This document shows, one piece after another, positions 58,231 to 64,000 of a stretch of DNA of 64,000 nucleotides. This DNA is from Puccinellia tenuiflora (lineage: Eukaryota; Streptophyta; Magnoliopsida; Poales; Poaceae), in the NCBI GenBank assembly GCA_012064385.1, contig QRDG01000533.1:1861149-1925148 (forward strand). Reading direction: 5' to 3'. How positions within the stretch are numbered: position 1 is the first letter of the stretch; each line of letters opens with the position of its first letter. The translations under genes and the position numbers were made by a program. The notes beneath the pieces were generated by a model that was given only the letters and a program-made list of their open reading frames with translations, was not told where the DNA came from and searched no databases.

Positions 58231-59099
58231 CCAAATCGTAAATTTTCAAAATAAATTAGTGTAGATGATGGTGGAATACAAGAGAAATTTTGTACCATGT
58301 GAGAGAGCATACAAGAGAATTGCCGTAAGATGTTAAATTTAAATAAATTTTGAATTACTCTGAGCTAAGTTCAGCGGCAACAACATTACAACTGAGAAAA
58401 ATTGTTTGTTAATAACACTTATATTATTGGCTCACTCGTCCAACCACATATTTCATAATAATTACGTTAGTGTCACCTTACTATTTCTAGCTTTAGTTGT
58501 GCTATTTAAGAATTGTTTCTTTTTTATTTGAGGCGAACACCACATGTTGTTCAACCGGTCAATACATCAGGAAAATTGTCAGATGAAAGACATCCACTAA
58601 AAAAATGTATAATTATTTGACACAGATATTTTCCCTAATCCAGTACAGTCCTGAAAATTATCTGTAAAGTTAATTTTCAGATTTATTTGCTTCGTTCTGG
58701 TCATCTTCCTTCACATGGACTGTTTTATATCCCTATTGTTGGCTCTCGTTAAATTTACTGAACCACTATATATTTTCTGATCTTTCGGTAATGCAAGTTC
58801 AAGACCAAAGACACATATGTCGTTCTCTTTAGATGGGCACGACAAAAAGAACTCCCATATCCTCCCTCCATGTGCCATACTTAACAAGAGTTGTTCATCC
58901 ATGTGTACATATTAAGAATAGAAGTTCCATGTCCCACTGTCATTCATTGATACAGTATGGTCCGCCATATAGATGTGGGTGTGCGATCATTATCTCCTCC
59001 TTCCACTCACAAGACCATTACAGGTTGCAATCTAGATCGATAACTTCATAGGAGGACTATATATACCTCACCGGTTCAAGCTACTTACTCTGATGTTTT
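58231..59099. other. AT-rich intergenic region
   Basis: No coding region or clear repeat recognised. Confidence 0.4.
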
Positions 59100-59740
59100 T
59101 TATAATCATACTACTTCAGGGTGAGCTCATAAGAGGAAGAAATAGTATAAGAGAAGTGAGAATGGGAACACGGAGGACATCCTTAGATATCCCTCTTTGC
59201 CCCAAGAACCAGAGGTGGATATTTGTCTTGGTGTTTGCTTATGCCTCCCATTCCAATTGTTAGGCTTTCCTTCCTAATTCTTTTATCTATCAAGTGTTTC
59301 CATCATGAAAGCTTAAGAAAATTTCCCATGTATAGTTGAGGTCCTTTTGGACATGAGACCTTGAAAGTGAGTTGGGAAAAGGAAGCCATGAGTATATCAG
59401 AGTGGTGAGCGTGGGAACATGGAGGAAAGCATATACTTCTTCGCCTCTAAGCTTAGGGGCCAAGATTATTTTGTGTTTTCCCAATGCCTCCCATGCCTAT
59501 TGTTCTTAGGTATTCCTTACTTTTACTATTGGCTTGCACGATCATCTTAAAAAATGGCACATCCAGGTTTAGATGATGGGGACGTGAAAGCGAGTCAATA
59601 AGAGCAAGAAAAGGAGCATCTAATAGCATTGGGCATGGGGTTATGGAGGAAGGTCTGAACTAGTATTTCACTCTACAACTAGGGTTTAACATTTGTTTCG
59701 GAGTTTTCCCAATGTCTCCCATACACTTGATGTATAACTT
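59100..59740. repeat. Three degenerate tandem copies of about 220-240 bp
   Basis: Each copy carries a variant of gggaac(a)cggaggac or catgg(a/g)ggaa followed about 60-80 bp later by cccaatgcctcccat: near 59165/59240, 59413/59480 and 59640/59708. Low mutual identity suggests an old array. No coding capacity. Confidence 0.6.
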
Positions 59741-60376
59741 GTAGAATAAACTATATTTTGTTAAAATTACACATGTCTGAAGAGTGTTATTTTGGGGCAT
59801 AGTAGTATGTAAATTCAAGTGAGACTTCCAAAAATTCCAAAAAATCAAAAATTAGCAGACAAAAAAACATGTTGAAGTATATCTTGTTTTGTAGGGTGGA
59901 TATACAATACTCATTGCATTGAGAAATATGAGACACATAATTATACGTACATTCCTACCGTTAGAGGTTCAAAAAAAATAACACATACATCTAAGCGTAT
60001 AAATATACCAAGTCAGTATTTAACTATATGACATTGTACTTTCTTTTCAAAATTCTTATATTATATATTTTAATTTGTTAGATATATATTAAAATAAATA
60101 TTGAAATTTATATACTAGATCAAGTATGAAAGTTAATTGCTCCTTTCGGTATAGTTGTACTTACAAGGAGAACACGCAACCTGCTCATAATTTTTTTTTT
60201 GTTAAAATACATAGGTGGTTGCGTATTTTAAGTGGGTTTTGAGAGTGTGTTACTAGTATTTCTATGTCGACTTAAAATATTTATTCAGAGTCGCTCCATA
60301 GAGACATTTGCATCCCTTTGTAATTCTCCTTATTTTGATTAAATGACCCTCATCGTGGACTTTAAATACTTATGAG
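59741..60376. other. AT-rich intergenic region
   Basis: Very AT-rich at 59990-60130; nothing recognised. Confidence 0.4.
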
Positions 60377-61120
60377 ACCCTAGGCTCAAGATGAGCCCGG
60401 CTTTAAATTAATGAAGCAAAAGTAACCAACATTGTTCATACAAGCCGTGAACCGGCAACACAACATGAGCATGCCGGCTCGGAAAGTAAAGAGCGCCCAC
60501 GGCGCAGGTGTAGCAAATGGAGCAACACACAGCTACAACTCCTAGGGTGAAACCAGCCCCACAAGACTGAATCGAGTCCACTAAGGTGCCAAAAGGAGGG
60601 ACACAAGCAGGGATGGTGGGTCTCAACGTGCAGGAATCTCCCGCACCTGCGTGTAGAGCTGACGAATCCTGCTAATTGTCAGCTCCACCGTCTCGCGATC
60701 ATGTCTCCTAGCCGCTGGCTTCCACACCTGTAGATACATAGCAAGTTTATAGAGAATGTCAGCGGGTTGGGCGGGATACACCCCCTCAATGGTAAATTTG
60801 TTCCTAGTCGTCCAAAGAGACCAGACTAGCGCTGCGCAACACGTCCATAAAACTCGTTTCGCTAGGCCCGTGTGTCTGCACAACTCTCGGTAGACATCCG
60901 AGAAGCAGGTGGGATTCCAGGTACACTGAAACAGCTCCCGCACTGCACTCCACATGAACTTGGCAAGAGAACATGTGAAGATAATGTGGTTGGTGTCCTC
61001 AAACTCCCCACATAACGCACATCTGCCAGAGGAAGGACCGCGTCGGTGGTGGATGTTATCGTTTGACTTTAAATAGTTATTCCTCAGTGACCTGAGAGAT
61101 AGCAAAATCATTTCTATAGT
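60377..61120 (-). mobile_element. LINE 3' end (zf-RVT region), 5'-truncated
   Basis: The minus-strand open frame 61111-60623 encodes the zf-RVT-type C-terminus of L1 ORF2: CALCGEFEDTNHIIFTC and LAKFMWSAVRELF, then LWTCCAALVWSLWTTRNKF. The 3' untranslated end (ttcattaatttaaagccggg, then ctcatcttgagcct) lies at about 60420-60377. Loss of everything upstream of ORF2's C-terminus is the usual result of incomplete reverse transcription. Confidence 0.85.
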
Positions 61121-61212
61121 TGACTTCGATCATGATCGAAAACTATTCCGAAACAAAACCGAGTATTGTTAGGGTTGAAGTCAGGGAATCTCGACGCGAT
61201 TGTATCAAGCAA

Positions 61213-62795
61213 GGGAGTGATACGTGTCAAACATATCTATAGTTTTTATTGTTACATGCTTGTTTCATATCATTATTACATGTTTCTACCATCTTTACTT
61301 GTGATTTTGGGGCATTTTAATGTATTAACCTATTAACAAGATGCCTAGTGCCAGTTCATGTTTTTCTGCTGTTTTGTATTTTAGAAAATCCTATTCGAGA
61401 AAAGTCCTCAGAATTGGCTGAAAATTTATGTGAATTATTTTTATGAAGAAACGAAAATGGAGACCGGAGGACATCCTGAGGGGCCACCCATAGGGCAGGG
61501 GCGGCACCCAGCCGTGGCCAGAGGGAGACCCGCATGTGCCCTTGGGGGTCCCCTCAGCCCCCTCCGACGCCTATAAAATCCTAATTACTCTAAAACAATT
61601 CGGGGCGATGATTATCTTCCACAAAAGCTCTCCCAAAGCCGCCGCCATCTTAAACCTTAATTCGGGAGGGTCTTGAAGATCTTGCCGACACCCTGTCAGA
61701 GGGGAGATTGATCCTGGAGGCCTCTTCATCGACATGGCCACCGTTGGGATGATGCGTGAGTAGTTCCCCTTGGACTATGGGTCCATAGAAGTAGCTAGTA
61801 TGGTGTCTCTCTCTTTGTGCTTCAATGCTTATGATCTCGTGAGCTGCCCTATATGATCGATATCGATATTATGTAATGCTACATGTTATGTTTGTTTGGA
61901 TCCGATAAATTGTGAAGTTATGATCAGATTATTCATGTTATCTTAGTGTTCTATTTATTCTCTTGCATGCTCTCCGATGTGTGTGGTCACTTTGGCCAAG
62001 TGATTTCTTGTATTCCAAGAGGGAGTATTTATGTGCTAGATGGTAGGTTCATGCCTCGTCCGTGTCTGCGCTCGAGTGACAGAAACGTGTAAGGATGAGG
62101 ATGTGTTGTTGCTATTAGGGGTAAAACAACGGTGTTTATGTCTTCATGATCATGAATATTGCTTACATCATGTATTGTGCTTAAAGCAATTGTATGTGGC
62201 TTGCAACTTAATACCGATGGGTGACATGCTGGATAGCGATCCCTAGGTAGATTTTTAGTCATAGATGCAGTTGGACTATGGTCTATGTATGTCTGACGTG
62301 ATTCCTACATGAATATTACACATAAATTTCTATAGCATAGCTAGATTAAGTTTTTGTCACAATTATGTCAATTGCCCAACTGTAATTTGTTTACCCATCA
62401 TGTTTGTATTTTATCTTCAAGAGAGACACCACTAGTGAACCTATGGCCCCCAGTCCATCTTCTTACATTGATTACGACTTAGTTTACTTTATTTCCACCA
62501 TCACTTTCTCGCTCGTCTGTTTTCATATTTTGGTATTTTCACTATAAGATTTAATCCCTTTGTTTTTAGCAGACCTGGAAGATTGACAACCTTCCTAGCC
62601 ATTGGGGCAAAGTGAATTGTTTGAATGTGTGCAGGTCCACGCCTCCAAGCACCTTGTTGGAGACCTCTGAGTCCTACTGGTTCGATAACCTTGGTTCTTA
62701 ACTGAGGGAAAAACTTGATGCTTACTACATCCTACACCTTCCTCTTGGGGTGACCACCGAAGTTAATTCACTACATCATTGTAGCCATCAGGAAG
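61213..62795 (+). repeat. Athila-group solo LTR (Sabrina/WHAM-like), 1573 bp
   Basis: Begins TGATACGTGTCAAACATATC at 61218, contains gatgatgcgtgagtagttcc, the aacctatggcccccag phrase and aactgagggaaaaacttgat near its end, and closes gtagccatca at 62790. This order matches LTRs of grass Athila elements. Flanks GGGAG (61213-61217) and GGAAG (62791-62795) agree at four of five positions, a plausible aged target duplication. No internal region is attached on either side, so it is a solo LTR. Confidence 0.75.
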
Positions 62796-64000
62796 AGAGA
62801 TGAGCGAATGAGTGGCTGGTCCGCCTGCACATGCCTTTTCCACCGTCATCATACCATCTTCCAATGGTTGCATATTATGACATTCAATATGGTGACTGTG
62901 AAGGCTGTGAATGACTTTCTTTTATGCCTAGACACATGTCAAATGAGCATGTGGTTGTTTATTCTCCCTCACCCAAGTCGAATTGAGATCATCAGGAGAA
63001 ACATGAACAACTCGCACCAAGTCTTCTATATGAACACAAATAAATGACACAAGCAGAGGAGACAAGTGCAACAAAACACTACTAGAAGTGGCACAAGACT
63101 ATTTTACGCTAGATAGTCACTCATAGCTTCCTCAAGATATAATGGAAGAAAGATTAACCGCCACATCAATGTTTTTCTACAAATAGTACAACGACACGAT
63201 GCTTCCAAGCCAATTACCACTTGGAAACACACGGCAGGCACGAGCTATCAGGTTCAGGCAAAACAAATGGAAAAAGAAATATACCATTACAAACTGAACA
63301 AAAAATTTACATTGCCAGTGTAGCTTGCAACACCACCAACACAATTGACCATAGTTACAAATCTGGTCGACAAGCTAACAAACACCTGTCTCAGACCAAT
63401 ATATGATTCACATACAAGTAACATCTGACAAACACTCCCGACTTGTTAACTTTCCCTTTGTTGTTGTCTTGACAACATAATCAAGTTAATCCTAAAAACA
63501 TATCTAAAAACCTAATGGTTTCATCTGGTCACCTAGTACCAATCAACATAGAAAAGAATAATCTTGGCCAGTGCCAATACTTTAGAAAAACTTTGTAGCA
63601 AATAAATATCATTTAAAAGAAGGATTAAGTTCTTACCTATGTTCTGTTGATGCAAAAACATTTTCTCCCAATTTTTGAAACAAAATTAGTAGACCTTTTC
63701 CGTTTGAACAACGAGGCTTTCCTTATGAGTTATGAGCTATGAGAACACCGTCTAAGTGATTCCTATACCATGGGATCATTTGTAAATTTTAGAGTATTCA
63801 AATATCATGGTAATAATCAAAATATTAATGCCAAAACTCCCGACATTTATTTTGACTATTTCTAGAACAAAAGAAAGCCCAACAAAGACATTCTGATATT
63901 TTGAGAAATTGTTGCTCGTCGGCAGAGGCACATGCTCCACTCATTGTTCACCTGCAATCTTGCCATGTCCTGGAGCTTGCAGCATGAACAATGGCCTATA
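62796..64000. other. Intergenic region, no gene identified
   Basis: AT-rich. A CACTA-type terminus CACTACTAGAA occurs at 63077 with no partner. The last 90 bases are GC-richer and, on the minus strand, contain gattgcag|GTGAAC, which could be an exon donor of a gene continuing beyond the window; I cannot support it. Confidence 0.35.

Noticed and set aside
63077..63087. CACTACTAGAA, a possible CACTA transposon end
   Set aside because: There is no inverted partner, no subterminal repeats and no transposase in the window.
63900..64000. Possible minus-strand exon at the window end
   Set aside because: Only about 90 bases with one candidate donor and no protein similarity; not enough to call a gene.

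Overview
The window is plant nuclear DNA from a grass, most probably a Pooideae species (Brachypodium, Triticeae or oat relatives). The evidence is split genes with GT-AG introns, Stowaway (TA target) and Harbinger (TTA target) elements, L1-type LINEs, Ty3/gypsy elements of the Tat, Tekay and Athila groups, and a local family of short F-box/LRR genes. I could not fix the species. There is one ambiguous base (58230).

Layout. 1-450 is the edge of an unidentified repeat. 451-10133 is a decayed Tat-group gypsy element with gag, pol, a spliced antisense accessory ORF and a 3' LTR; it sits inside the ORF2 of a LINE whose remainder runs to about 12617. 12692-28600 holds three F-box/LRR paralogues. 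Gene B (minus) is split by an approximately 7.5-kb intron holding two more LINEs, and its second exon is broken by a 490-bp TRIM. Gene A (minus) looks intact (349 aa). Gene C (plus) is frameshifted and starts 178 bp from gene A, head to head. A 1041-bp Harbinger-type element lies at 28750-29790. A non-autonomous L1-type retroposon (15-bp target duplication at 30023 and 42861) was itself split by a young, nearly complete Tekay-like chromovirus (31209-42783, LTRs about 3.36 kb). 43.2-45.0 kb holds three foldback elements. Gene D, the fourth F-box/LRR paralogue (minus, 307 aa, shortened first exon), occupies 45503-48844. A 1.1-kb compound foldback element follows at 50.7-51.8 kb.

The best-supported host gene besides the F-box genes is a six-exon receptor-like cytoplasmic kinase on the minus strand (53958-52112). 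Its exons sum to exactly 377 codons, and a probable 5' leader exon lies near 55.9-56.1 kb. Beyond it come an LTR-like segment ending at the N, a degenerate three-copy repeat, a LINE 3' end (60.4-61.1 kb) and an Athila-type solo LTR (61218-62790).

How it fits together: the F-box genes should encode substrate adaptors of SCF ubiquitin ligases. All four share one intron at the same codon and phase, so they arose by local duplication, and they are being altered by transposons, indels and an exon deletion. The kinase should act in cytoplasmic or plasma-membrane signalling. I found no convincing new multi-gene system. The strongest observations are the dissected TRIM insertion, the head-to-head F-box pair, the nested retroposon/Tekay insertion with a shared LINE 3' end, and the foldback cluster.
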